From assembly GCF_945859685.1 (NCBI RefSeq), contig NC_079149.1:64560991-64624990 (forward strand): DNA of 64,000 bases, given 5' to 3'. Both the position numbers and the translations under genes were made by a program. Positions 39,001 to 44,878 of the stretch are shown in pieces. Source of the DNA: Eupeodes corollae. Its lineage: Eukaryota > Arthropoda > Insecta > Diptera > Syrphidae. Under the pieces are notes generated by a model. It had not been told where the DNA came from and made no database searches. It saw only the letters and a list, made by a program, of their open reading frames with translations. The first letter of the stretch is position 1. Every line of letters starts with the position of its first letter.

Positions 39001-41987
39001 TATTAAAGATGAAGCTATGACTATCCAACGTTCGTTTCTTATAAAAAAAAGTTCAAGCTTTTTTGCGCCATACTTTGTTTTGCCATCAAATTTTTTTCCT
39101 TGCTTTGTTAAACAATTAAACTGTTAAAATGTTTCCAGATCTGTAATTTTGCAGCGTAACATGACAAAAGCCCTATGTGAAAGTACGCTCAAACTGGTAA
39201 GATGCATAAAACATTGTGACAAAGTTCTACACAAATTTCCCGACGGCGGCGTATTCAAGGACAAAAATAACACACCAATACCGGCAATTCGATCCTACAA
39301 CCTATTATTGATATTATATAGAGTTTTCCAATAAGGAATTGACAACTTGACCATTTGGAGAACGTATTTTCACATCAATTGGTCTAGCGGCTTCCATTCC
39401 TGAGTCAGGTTGATCTTGTACGCGACAATACACGTTTTTCTTTTTTTTTAACTCAGAATAGAGCTCTGAACGGAGTCCTAGCATATCGAGTATGCTCTCA
39501 ACATCCTTTAAACAAAGCGTGTTCTGATCGTTAAGAATTATTTTCGAAACACACCTCAACACTTAAGCTGTCAGTATTTGACATTTCAATTTATTTTTCA
39601 TTTTCTTCAGAAACAAGAAATAAGATTCAAAGCTTAAATTAAAATGGAAAAACTAATTAAATTAAAACAAACATTCGATTTGCTTTTTTAATAAAGTGAG
39701 GATGAAGATTCTGAAATTGTAAATATTGTTTTCAATTTCACCTGTCAAATGATTGTGTTCAGCATTCAAATCGGCCTGCTCAGTTAATTAATTCTGAGAT
39801 CATAGAGCACGCTCTGAACAAGATCAGAACGAAAAAGAAACACAAATTTAAAGCTCAAAACGTTCAGTGGTAAAAAAGAAACACAATTTTGTATTTGACA
39901 GTTTAGGCTTTGGTCTAAACTAAAAAAGAAAAAAGCCTAATAAGGCCTAAAAGGCAGCTATATTTTCGACCAATCCATTATCTTGCAAACATTTGGCAAA
40001 CATTTCTACAAAAAATTGGAGTTACCACTTTTAAAGTTGTCGTCACTTTTACAGTCTTTCTTTTTTAGTTCAGAGTAGAGCTCGAACTGTCCAAAAATAA
40101 TTGTGTTTCTTTTTGAGCTATGATCGTTCAGAGCTTCAAATTCGTGTTTCTTTTTTAGTTCTGAACACGTTCAGAGCGCACTCTGTAAGCTCAGAATAAA
40201 ATAACAGAGTAAACTTAGTAAAATGCTGAACACAAACAAATTGATATTTGAAAGCCGGGAAGTTAAAAAACACATCGTCAAAACAATAAAAATGGCGGAA
40301 CATGCTGGTCGCTCTAGTGCAGAAGGAATGATAATTTGGAAAAAACTAATTGCATATAGTTGTTTCATAATTAAATCAGAGAGCTCTGAACATACTCTGC
40401 TCAGAACTCTACTCTACTCTGCTCGCTCAGACTCTGCTCAGTTGTCAGCTCTGAACAAAAAAAAAGAAAAAAGCAAGTTGCTCGTTCGTGTACTTTAAGA
40501 TGATGAAAATTTTTGAGTTATAATTCGTAAAAGGGTGCGTTTACAAATTATATTAAACTTGTCAAAGTTAGAAAACCCAATACTTGGATAAAGTTCATTA
40601 TTATATTTTTTATTTAAACGAAAAGTTAGCTTGAAATTTGAAATTATCAATCGAATATGTACAAAAAGGTTTTTATTGAAGACGAATGATTATTAAATGC
40701 AAACGCATTTTAATAAGCTTTTCCTTGCTTCCGGTCCATTTCTTTTAAAAGTGATCTTAGTTTGAATTACACGTAAAATGGGTACTTTGACTGTTATTAG
40801 TTAATTGATTGTAAAATAACTATTAACCTGATAAAAATCGACAGCATTAAATTCACAAAACAATTCGATGGTAGCATATTTGTACATAATGTAATTTGTG
40901 TTTATATTTTACTTGAAGTGCTTTCAATTAGAACGAATGGGAACATTAAAATATTTAAAATAAACGAGTCAATTTTGCTATCGCCATCTTCAAACTTAAA
41001 TATTTTATATACTCATTGTATAGATTTCAGATTATACTTAATATTAGTTTTTCGTCGATGTTATTTTTTTCCATAAATATGAAGATTACATTTTTTTACA
41101 TTTTACTAGTTTTTAACATTTAAACTCCACAAGGTACGAATATGTAAATTGGTTGTGTTTAATAGGTCTATCATTAGAAAAAAAAAATCAAACTTACTTT
41201 CTCTGGTTGATCGCCTGGAGTATCGCGAAGATGAATATTCGTCCATAGCACAGACGCTCGGGTCTCTTGAAGTTAAAGTACTGTGCTCCCTGAAATCACC
41301 TGCCAAAGAATCTTCGGGTTCAATTATTAGAGGAACATCGATTAATTCATAAACAGGTTTTTTTGACATGGGTGGTGTAAAAATGTGCAAAAAATCTCTA
41401 GCTTTAGCTTTTTGTACAGTGTCTTCAGCGTAATTTGTTGTTTCGGTTGATTTAAGAACAGTGTTTTTAATGTAACGCATCTTTTGTCTAGCAGTACGCA
41501 GAGAGTTATCTAAGCCAATTGATTCGATGAACACCCCATCAATTAATTCTCGGGATTTTCTCTCAAGACTCTCAGTGTGCACCAAAACCTTTTTATCAAT
41601 TATTGGCGGCGGTGGTGGTGGGGGGTAGTTAGTTTTAACAAGGAGAATTTCAAATGTTGTTTCGTATTTAATTTTTGGCAGGGGTTGGAAAAAGCCAGGC
41701 ATGCGAAAGACATTTTGCGGAGCCCTATACGGAGTCTCCATGCGTCCACTTTGTTCAATCATATCCGATATTTTATTATTCCAAAGCGTTAATGAAGCAT
41801 TATCTGTTATGTTAGTAATATTAGAAAACTGCTGTGTGCCATCATGAGCAGTATTAATTTGCGTATTGCCTTCGGCATAGCTAATAATAGAATCTAAGAA
41901 TAGGTTAGCGTTAAGAAGCGTTAGAATAATGCGTAAGCAAACTTAGGTCTATCATACCGTGGGTGTTTTCTGCAGCTTGTTGATCCA
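11767..41987 (-). CDS. Unc-89: Unc-89 / obscurin, giant sarcomeric Ig-Fn3-kinase protein
   Basis: M-line scaffold of striated muscle that helps organise thick filaments. Coding exons: 41987-41958, 41893-41198, 28572-28324, 28260-28104, 28002-27917, 27852-27717, 27653-27472, 27414-26854, 26705-25845, 25782-25677, 25625-25444, 25381-25215, 24960-24846, 24780-24547, 24468-24100, 24033-23780, 23705-23494, 23354-23215, 23152-22960, 22904-22043, 21944-21814, 21753-21452, 18787-18600, 18532-18363, 18295-18155, 18049-17864, 17763-17526, 15525-14944, 14879-14176, 14116-13984, 13782-12134, 12069-11964, 11907-11767. All phases agree, giving about 3,486 residues. Order: unstructured N-terminus, 18 Ig, Fn3, 2 Ig, kinase 1, linker, Ig, Fn3, kinase 2, tail. 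This order is that of insect Unc-89. The N-terminal start codon and the SH3-RhoGEF-PH module were not found. Confidence 0.93.
12134..13782 (-). CDS. Unc-89: Unc-89 exon: Ig21, Fn3-2 and kinase 2
   Basis: A 1,649-base exon. It starts with a charged linker (LPVIRERRRFTDV), then an I-set Ig (PPFFREKPQILAITDG ... WFKNDM ... DVGIYKAVARNKVG), then Fn3 (PPDSPEASGVSATEVLLRWKQP ... YNFRLASRNQIGWSE), then a kinase fold. In the kinase the glycine loop is poor (HRGKFSTV), the ATP lysine is kept (IVGKIF), the catalytic loop is HLDIQPDN (Asp and Asn kept, Lys changed to Gln, Arg to Leu), DFG is intact (LVDFGSSR), and the APE-like motif reads SPEM. Published work on fly obscurin treats both kinases as pseudokinases acting as binding platforms. 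Here kinase 2 keeps more catalytic residues than kinase 1. Confidence 0.93.
13984..14879 (-). CDS. Unc-89: Unc-89 kinase 1 C-lobe and inter-kinase linker (two exons)
   Basis: Exons 14879-14176 and 14116-13984. The first continues the kinase from LKDLLIWVPGGDNLKI into DFG (CDFGLSR), a P+1/APE region (PEYVSPE), DMWSVGIITYVLLSG and the final HPWFF motif. A linker rich in Tyr, Arg and Pro follows (YYRGYSDWYANASC, PERSPEPKKRS), of the sort that separates the two kinases in obscurins. The second exon (QYGPDTYLLQLRDVSF...) completes the linker. The join to the previous exon falls in the middle of the catalytic loop. Confidence 0.93.
14944..15525 (-). CDS. Unc-89: Unc-89 exon: end of Ig20 and kinase 1 N-lobe
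   Basis: The exon begins with the second half of an Ig (INFYEPDICVLSIHDAIRKD ... LYSISARNVAG). It enters the kinase at YDIGDELGRGTQG, a good glycine-rich loop, with the ATP lysine in YAAKIM and the helix C glutamate in LNEIEIM. At its end the catalytic loop reads GHMGLT. Together with the next exon this makes HMGLTLKD where active kinases have HRDLKPEN, so the catalytic Asp, the Lys and the metal-binding Asn are all replaced. DFG in the next exon is intact. Confidence 0.93.
15526..17525 (-). repeat. Unc-89 intron holding a cluster of GGGCAGGTT MITEs
   Basis: A 2.0 kb intron made largely of one repeat family. Copy B (16216-16755, 540 bases) is complete, with inverted ends gggcaggttcagacgac and gggcaggttaacacaac and a 3-base AAT duplication at both sides. 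Copy A (about 15,851-16,797) is interrupted by B; its 3' end resumes right after B as gttgacttcaaatgaagtcc. Copy C (about 16,798-17,312) follows immediately and lacks its first bases. A fourth copy lies in inverted orientation at 30,179-30,715. There is no coding capacity. A 3-base duplication and GGG...CCC ends suggest the PIF/Harbinger group, but that is inference. Confidence 0.75.
17526..18049 (-). CDS. Unc-89: Unc-89 exons: Ig19 and first half of Ig20
   Basis: Exons 18049-17864 and 17763-17526. Ig19: FLRREADVSYGVKGHD ... LMWFVYGYPKPKMTYYFND ... TLFINRMLDRDVGIYEAVASN. Ig20 opens at HPRFKKRPDELYIM ... VVGVPYPEIKWFKDW. The intron between them (17764-17863) must use a GC donor: AACAG|GCACGT joined to TTTAG|AATGC gives INRMLDRDVG. 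The nearby GT (GGCAC|GTAAAC) would shift the frame into a stop within five codons. Confidence 0.9.
18155..18787 (-). CDS. Unc-89: Unc-89 exons: Fn3-1 and proline-rich spacer
   Basis: Exons 18787-18600, 18532-18363 and 18295-18155. The fibronectin-III domain begins with PLSEKPYIAKMTERRLNLAW, keeps the conserved Trp, continues in the second exon (DWRTIKTGIRGCALDI) and ends with LDPQRDYRLRVRVENQFG. The third exon is a spacer rich in Pro and Tyr (APKIYPYLPPGIDFRPDISP) leading to Ig19. Splice sites are GT-AG and phases agree. Confidence 0.92.
18788..21451. other. Unc-89 intron of 2.7 kb
   Basis: Its central part (about 19,616-21,030) is a dispersed repeat with an internal minisatellite, listed separately. 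The left part (18.8-19.6 kb) is AT-rich with nothing recognised. The right part (21.03-21.45 kb) likewise. Confidence 0.5.
19616..21030 (+). repeat. Dispersed repeat with internal minisatellite
   Basis: Five diverged units start with ctgtcaattcgatttttct at about 19,855, 20,013, 20,194, 20,299 and 20,476. Spacing is 105-181 bases, and each continues with gttgaaaacaatattt and a gatatttgagtcgaaa box. A non-repeated 3' part follows: cctttctgcatctttct, then acggacggacgcacagac, then cttcctatgggaagttaaaa. The same 3' part occurs at 34,110-34,444 with a single unit, and the 5' part (gttttcgtgttttgttaaaa) reappears at 33,990 and at the right edge (63,880-64,000). It is mobile DNA with a variable number of internal units. 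I cannot assign a superfamily; a non-autonomous Helitron is one possibility. Confidence 0.65.
21452..22904 (-). CDS. Unc-89: Unc-89 exons: end of Ig14, Ig15 to Ig18
   Basis: Exons 22904-22043, 21944-21814 and 21753-21452. Clear I-set signatures appear in each: VVGFPPPALKWYHNG with DSGLFEVAAVNDKG (15); FIGNPVPETIWSKD with DSGVYSCLLANPLG (16); VSGVPYPELFWYYQD with DTGSFKCIARNREG (17); TGFPEPEAEWFKNG with DVGRYSCRVFNPLG (18). The 862-base exon covers two and a half domains, so exon borders do not follow domain borders. Confidence 0.94.
22960..24033 (-). CDS. Unc-89: Unc-89 exons: Ig12, Ig13 and most of Ig14
   Basis: Exons 24033-23780, 23705-23494, 23354-23215 and 23152-22960. Signatures: VHGIPQPTLEWFKDG then NEGMYSAIAKNEVG (12, split by an intron inside the last strand region); ITGSPAPEVKWYKDG then DSGSYKLVISNPNG (13); VLGFPSPQVLWFKDG then DAGSYKIVIANSEG (14). 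Ig12 has a charged insertion (KAKNDKKRSTYV) between strands. All introns are short and GT-AG. Confidence 0.94.
24100..25625 (-). CDS. Unc-89: Unc-89 exons: end of Ig8, Ig9, Ig10 and Ig11
   Basis: Exons 25625-25444, 25381-25215, 24960-24846, 24780-24547 and 24468-24100. Signatures: the end of Ig8 (YKDGQEVSADARIKI ... DAGIYQVRAMNKEG), Ig9 (ARGIPKPEVEWLHNG ... DEGEYKAVIKNKVG), Ig10 (VTADPEPKITWLKDG ... DTGRYEIRIENKYG) and Ig11 (VYANPKPKVTWSRHN ... DGGVYTITAINKCG). The strand A to B linkers follow the usual proline pattern. Confidence 0.94.
25677..26705 (-). CDS. Unc-89: Unc-89 exons: Ig5, Ig6, Ig7 and start of Ig8
   Basis: The 861-base exon 26705-25845 holds three Ig domains: VEGCPKPDIKIYNNG ... 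NSGSFSITATNELN, DAYPSPTIKWFEDK ... DAEKYSMEAKNEHG and VDCYPRPGIKWYIDG ... QACYSCKLLNAYG. Exon 25782-25677 begins Ig8 (VPKIKKFTKDCEILVGE). In Ig5 the core Trp of strand C is replaced (IKIYNNG), as happens in some sarcomeric Ig domains. Confidence 0.94.
26854..28260 (-). CDS. Unc-89: Unc-89 exons: Ig1 to Ig4
   Basis: Exons 28260-28104, 28002-27917, 27852-27717, 27653-27472 and 27414-26854. Signatures: AEKPGLVTWMKDN ... DSGTYTAKAVSG (1); LGDPKPKVHFFKDG ... DAGVYSCEAENKFG (2, Trp replaced by Phe); AAFTWKRNGVDFD ... DAGIYTCVAQTTTG (3); KGFPKPAVQMTHDG ... DAGEYIISAKNELG (4, Trp replaced by Met). The intron between the last two exons (27415-27471) is only 57 bases, has a GC donor (AATAG|GCAAGT), and is open in frame. 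If kept it adds 19 residues between Ig2 and Ig3. Confidence 0.93.
28324..28602 (-). CDS. Unc-89: Unc-89 exon: Ser/Arg-rich linker before Ig1
   Basis: Encodes a low-complexity, Ser/Arg/Asp-rich linker (REASQSSYAGSVTQSS ... RTEDRASIFSS ... RYSRATSRARSEIH) leading into Ig1 at KPVITKNLKSVHVK. Two acceptors fit the frame: CCCAG before 28572 and TTAAG before 28602. The longer form adds ten residues (TQVKSYYKFP). The composition resembles the end of the 41 kb exon (YSSSRYSRRSTRE), supporting the join across a 12.6 kb intron. Confidence 0.8.
28603..30119. other. Unc-89 large intron, proximal part
   Basis: AT-rich and non-coding. A short TATATA-type microsatellite occurs near 28,650. Nothing else recognised. 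Confidence 0.4.
30120..32604. mobile_element. TIR element with internal tandem duplication and a MITE inside
   Basis: The ends are inverted. Left: ggggagtcattccc followed by aaaacgatatcg. Right, on the other strand: gggggtcattccgtaaaacg. A second right end occurs at 32,349, so about 250 bases at the right (32,100-32,349 and 32,350-32,604) are tandemly duplicated. The interior is also present twice. The stretch from 30,147 (interrupted by a MITE, then from 30,716 to about 31,330) is repeated, diverged, at 31,435-32,040. Shared blocks include cgatatcgYcaataatttgctt, gaactcaacgaaa and aatagttacagcaaa. No transposase can be recognised. Repeated cgctatcgttttgacgat motifs near the right end give strong local self-complementarity. 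Confidence 0.6.
30179..30715 (-). mobile_element. GGGCAGGTT MITE, copy D, nested in the TIR element
   Basis: 537 bases bounded by gggcaggttcag and ccggaacctgccc, inverted relative to the copies at 15.8-17.3 kb. It interrupts the host repeat between ...cttcacgtaactct and tttgtcactatcg.... The second copy of the host repeat at about 31,455-31,480 shows the uninterrupted site (ctcgtaaccttatcactatcg). The flanking trinucleotides are tct and ttt, consistent with a diverged 3-base target duplication. Confidence 0.75.
32605..33589. other. AT-rich intron sequence, nothing recognised
   Basis: Poly-A/T runs and a short CATA microsatellite near 33,310. No gene or repeat family could be identified. Confidence 0.35.
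33590..33946. repeat. Putative small MITE with terminal hairpin
   Basis: Two tacgtagtca motifs lie at 33,600 and 33,920 in a segment of 350 bases. The right end folds into an 18-base stem with one mismatch (cattcacaaagcta at 33,893-33,906 pairs with tagctttgtgaatg at 33,930-33,943) around a 15-base loop. A single copy is seen, so its status as a mobile element is a guess. Confidence 0.3.
33990..34444 (+). repeat. Second copy of the minisatellite-type repeat, single unit
   Basis: Matches the 3' half of the repeat at 19.6-21.0 kb. Shared blocks are gttttgtgttttgttaaaa, ttggtatcaYgt, a tctagcgttattgg-like block, cctttctgcatctttct, tatggacgacga, gtctttgacttagattctagggac and ccatgggaaattaaaaa. 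Only about one internal unit is present, against five in the other copy. Confidence 0.6.
34691..35859 (+). mobile_element. Tc1-like element with TIRs and TA duplication, inactive
   Basis: The left end cagacatggacattaaaata and the right end, on the other strand, cagatttggacattaaaata are inverted. Both are flanked by the dinucleotide TA, the Tc1/mariner target. The plus-strand interior keeps transposase traces: LKFAHDHFDW, WMDETKIYLFGSYGRQ with the first catalytic Asp, FAWNGVGSIHLTEGKIDQN and DTMLPY.DDNLPF. After that the reading is lost: the second Asp and the Glu blocks are missing and the 1.17 kb length is short for the family. Frameshifts and stops occur throughout. Confidence 0.8.
35870..37109. 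other. AT-rich intron sequence
   Basis: No gene or repeat recognised. The ORF at 36,776-37,006 is a chance product of AT-rich DNA. Confidence 0.35.
37110..37975 (-). mobile_element. LINE 3' fragment, same family as the 58-63 kb pair
   Basis: Reverse-transcriptase C-terminal part on the minus strand, 5' truncated. It starts within a block matching the other copies (aaaagcacgcattttcgat), continues as FLSNRSIQVILEGLKYET, NAGVPQGSVLSPTLFFIF and CFADDST (the catalytic F-A-D-D), then in other frames NFDVLGMCISNHLLWSDHI and IYKTYIRPKLEYNSHLWA. The 3' end carries the family's ...ctaatgctcacactgtgt sequence. Several frameshifts are present. It sits in the large Unc-89 intron, co-oriented with the gene. 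Confidence 0.85.
37976..39790. other. Intron sequence with unexplained opposed ORFs
   Basis: Mostly AT-rich. Two short ORFs face each other: plus 39,149-39,334 (TKALCESTLKLVRCIKHCDK...FPDGGVF) and minus 39,562-39,314 (...YCRVQDQPDSGMEAARP, IRSPNGQVVNSLLENSI). The minus ORF is preceded by a short start-like stretch MSNTDSLSVE ending at GAG|GTGTGT. Both look more protein-like than the background, but I recognise neither. They could be exons of a small gene nested in the intron or remains of a transposon. Confidence 0.3.
39791..40196. repeat. Fold-back (palindromic) repeat
   Basis: Arms of roughly 100-130 bases pair with each other. Left arm: attctgagatcatagagcac, gctctgaac, gaaaaagaaacacaaattt and aagctc. 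Right arm, read on the other strand: attctgagcttacagagtgc, gctctgaac, taaaaaagaaacacgaattt and aagctc. Further inside, aagaaacacaattttgtatt pairs with aagaaacacaattatttttg. The spacer is about 140 bases. Nearby sequence (39,440-39,480 and 40,380-40,460) repeats the gagctctgaac motif many times. A palindromic MITE is likely. Confidence 0.6.
40500..41197. other. Unc-89 large intron, distal end
   Basis: AT-rich with nothing recognised, up to the splice donor after the 41,198-41,893 exon. Confidence 0.35.
41198..41987 (-). CDS. Unc-89: Unc-89 N-terminal exons, including a 30-base micro-exon
   Basis: Exon 41893-41198 encodes 231 codons with no recognised domain. It has a Pro run (YPPPPPPPII), a charged helical stretch (SLERKSRELIDGVFIES, LRTARQKMRYIKNTVL), FLHIFTPPMSKKPVYELI, and ends MDEYSSSRYSRRSTRE before a GTAAGT donor. 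Upstream, 41987-41958 is a 30-base exon (DQQAAENTH) whose frame matches. It is read because the frame stays open across the GTATGA donor and TTCTTAG acceptor. The acceptor of the micro-exon (TTGCAAAAG) has a weak pyrimidine tract, so this exon is less certain. A Met at 41,246 could serve as an internal start. Confidence 0.7.
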
Positions 41988-42141
41988 CTTTTGCAATATA
42001 TTAACCTTAAAAGCAAAATAAAAAAATATGCATTATTTTCTATAACTGCTTTAAAAGTGCATATGTACTTTTAAAAGGAAATTGAAATGAGCGTAATATT
42101 GAAAATTTGATAATTTTTATTATTTTTTTTAAAATAAAATA

Positions 42142-42318
42142 AAACCATATAAACGAAGCTGAAGATAGCTGCACCCAAAATCTTTTTTCTATTAGAGTTG
42201 CAAACCTAGAAAACTGTGTTTGAAAAGTTCCAATATCATTTATAGTTTTTGAGTTCTGTAACTATAAATATAGAGGAAACAAAAATGCAGCCATCTTCAG
42301 CTTCGTACACATAATAAT
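42142..42318. repeat. Small inverted-repeat element
   Basis: Arms of about 38 bases (aacgaagctgaagatagctg at 42,152 and, on the other strand, tacgaagctgaagatggctg from 42,306) enclose about 80 bases without coding capacity. It lies between the Unc-89 micro-exon and the candidate exon upstream, within an intron. Confidence 0.5.
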
Positions 42319-42479
42319 AAATGATTGAAACATATCCGTTGATATATGGACATATATGTTAAAAAATAAGGATCTTTAACGAATATTCTTAACTCAAATG
42401 TTGATAATATTATTTTAACGTAGCATATTTTTCTTCTTGAAGAATTGTTGGTTAGTTTTTGTTTATTATTAATAGTTAC

Positions 42480-42559
42480 CTTTAGTCGAGTGTATTACTT
42501 TGTGTTGCAACAAAGATTTTGAATTAAGCGTAGGAAATTTTCTTCGTTTCGTTGAGTGA
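42480..42559 (-). CDS. Unc-89: Candidate further upstream Unc-89 exon
   Basis: Before a good donor (CTAAAG|GTAACT), the frame that continues into the micro-exon reads HSTKRRKFPTLNSKSLLQHK then VIHSTK, a plausible basic, unstructured sequence. The acceptor could be CCTCCAAG at 42,560, which follows a strong pyrimidine tract. A second acceptor, GTCCACAG before 42,631, is stronger by eye but would include a stop in this frame, which would make the exon 5' UTR. No start codon is visible, so more exons must exist if this is coding. Confidence 0.35.
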
Positions 42560-42743
42560 CTTGGAGGTGGAGATGAACAGCAGAGTTTAACAGGGATTTA
42601 AAGTAAAGATGAGCGCTTGTTTTTCGTAGATCTGTGGACACAAATAAAATATTAAATTTTGTTTTTTGTTCTGTTATGTAAAATAAGAATAATTCGTATT
42701 TAATTTCTAATCTTATAAACACGTTTGCTTATACATCAATAAC

Positions 42744-42804
42744 TCACTTTGCGTCGTTGTTACGTTCCAAAACAAAACACGTCAATTGAAACGACGCAAA
42801 GTGA
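42744..42804. repeat. Perfect 15-base stem hairpin
   Basis: tcactttgcgtcgtt at 42,744-42,758 pairs perfectly with aacgacgcaaagtga at 42,790-42,804 around a 31-base loop. It is isolated in AT-rich DNA. It might be the joined ends of a deleted transposon or a structured transcript; nothing decides between these. Confidence 0.4.
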
Positions 42805-42809
42805 ATTAT

Positions 42810-43680
42810 GATTTTGTATAGGAAGCCATATAAAGATTAAAGATAGGTTCCAGAGTTACGAAAATACTTCTTTTTAAAAAGAAAATTAACAAAGTAAACA
42901 TTTTAAAAGCGAAAATAATATAAAACTGTTTTCGCAAAACTATCGTAAGCTATTGTGTCTTAAACCACATGTCAAAAACAGTGGCTGATGGTCTATAAAA
43001 CCATCTAAGAAACCTAAAGTCATCAGTGCCTGATAGTCTATTTAACCATTTAAGAAACCTTAAGTCAGAATTGAATTTTATTAACAATTCAATGACCAAA
43101 AGTGGTCGATTTGGATTTTAAAATGTAAGTAGTTTTATTTTCATTTTTAGTTGAGATTATTTATGACTGTTTGGGTGCTATTAAGAAATACACAAAAACT
43201 AACACAATGAATGAGTCGAATTGGCAGAACAACTCCGATCAAAAAGCGATTAGGTCTATAATTTATCGTTAGTTAAATGTGGCGATTTTAAAATAGATCA
43301 CGTACTTTCCTATAATTACCATTACGGTGAACTTATTTTCCGAGACAAAATAATGAACAGTACCCAACAAATTAAATATGTTGACCAATTTTCAATATTG
43401 TTTGTATTTCATTGAGTAATAGTTAATAAATATAATATAATATAAATGAATTAATAAATATAGTATAATTAGGTAGATACATTTATAAAATAAACAAAAA
43501 AGGAACTTTCATCGATAATAAACAAAACAAACATAAAAATAACACAGATTCTTTCATTCTCTAACGTATTATAAAAAACAAATAAACGAAACCTTAAATT
43601 TTTTTATATCATATTGTCAAACAACTTTGACATCGAATTACAATATATTAATTTTGTTAAAATATGTACTTTTCGGAAGA
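42810..43680. other. AT-rich spacer with a short tandem pair
   Basis: Around 42,980-43,075 a unit of about 50 bases, with taaaaccatctaagaaacct in one copy and taaccatttaagaaacct in the other, occurs twice. Otherwise nothing recognised. Confidence 0.35.
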
Positions 43681-44060
43681 ATAATTTTTTTTAAATTAAT
43701 TCTGGCTTTCCTTTTAAATAATTCTTAAATTCGGTCCAATTCAATTCATAATTGCATTTGGAAATTAAAATAGAGCTGATTATTTCAATTGTCATATTGT
43801 TTTTTTTCGTTTGTCCATACATTGTTTAAAATTGAGACAACTCTTTCTGTAGGGGCATTAAAAAATCTCTATGATTTTTGAAATGTTTTCAAATTACTGC
43901 ATCATTTTTTTTATCGAAAAAGTTGAAAATTTCGAACCACCTATCTCTAGCTTATTTGACTCTCCTTCCATTCAACAATTTTTTCTGAAGAAACGTAACT
44001 TTTTACACATTAAAACTCATCGAAAACATCAGTGTCATTAAATGAAATATTGCTTCTCTT
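43681..44060 (-). pseudogene. hAT-family transposase C-terminal remnant
   Basis: In two alternating minus-strand frames the sequence reads DRWFEIFNFF, then NAPTERVVSILNNVWTNEKK, then IISSILISKCNYELNWTEFK and YLKGKPELI before a stop. This matches the hAT dimerisation region, in which an N-x-x-x-E-R-x-F/V-S block is followed by W-T-x-E-R/K and a short C-terminal helix. Frameshifts separate the blocks. The catalytic domain is not recognisable upstream, so only the tail survives. Confidence 0.5.
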
Positions 44061-44878
44061 CCTTCCTTGCTCTTCATTTATTTTTGGAGTGAAGGATTTT
44101 TTAACAATGCAATAATTTCAACAGTCAAATGCCATAACTAGTCCAAATGCAAAAAAGATGAGTTTTATTCACATTCACTGAAAGTTATTTTTACCATTGT
44201 CATGTTCAGTAAAACTCAATGTTAAAATTAATTTCCAGTGGTGAAAGTCATACTGTGCGCAAGTGTAAGAGTATCTATAAGTTTAACTTCCCCTGTATGT
44301 AAGGATGGGAGAGTAGGAAGTGTCCCGAAAAAGAAAGATTAAACATTTAATGGTTTTCATGCTTAGGCTTCCTTAAAGAAAAAAGTCATAAAATAATGAA
44401 CAAATAATGAGCAATTTGTAAAATAACATTTTTATGTTTTCCGACACACAATAATTCATAATGAACATTTTCTTCAAATAATGAACTGTTCATTGTAATA
44501 ATGAACGGATGGCCACCGCAATAGGGTCTTACAAAAAAGATCTTATGTAAAAAAAGATTGTGAAGAGAAAAGAACTTTGGAAAACGATATAAGCCAAATG
44601 ACTACCACAGATACAGTTTCAGCATCTTATCCTTTTCCGGCTACATATATGCCCTAGATAACTCAAAGTATTTTTTTTTTGAAAGTCTTAAACCGATCGG
44701 AAAAAAAGTAAAGGTTTCAAATCACAAGATCTCAGTGGCCAATTTTAATCACATCTTTTAAGAACTAACTTGGTAAAGAAACTCATCCTGTTAAATTGCG
44801 ATCGTTTCGTTATTTATGCGGCATTAATACGAGTATAGTGAATTTTAACAATTTCAACGATTAGTGTGTACATATGTA
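44061..44878. other. AT-rich spacer
   Basis: Possibly further decayed sequence of the adjoining hAT remnant. Nothing can be supported. Confidence 0.3.

Noticed and set aside
42980..43075. Two diverged 50-base tandem units
   Set aside because: Only two copies and no wider context; mentioned in the spacer entry but not enough for a separate claim.
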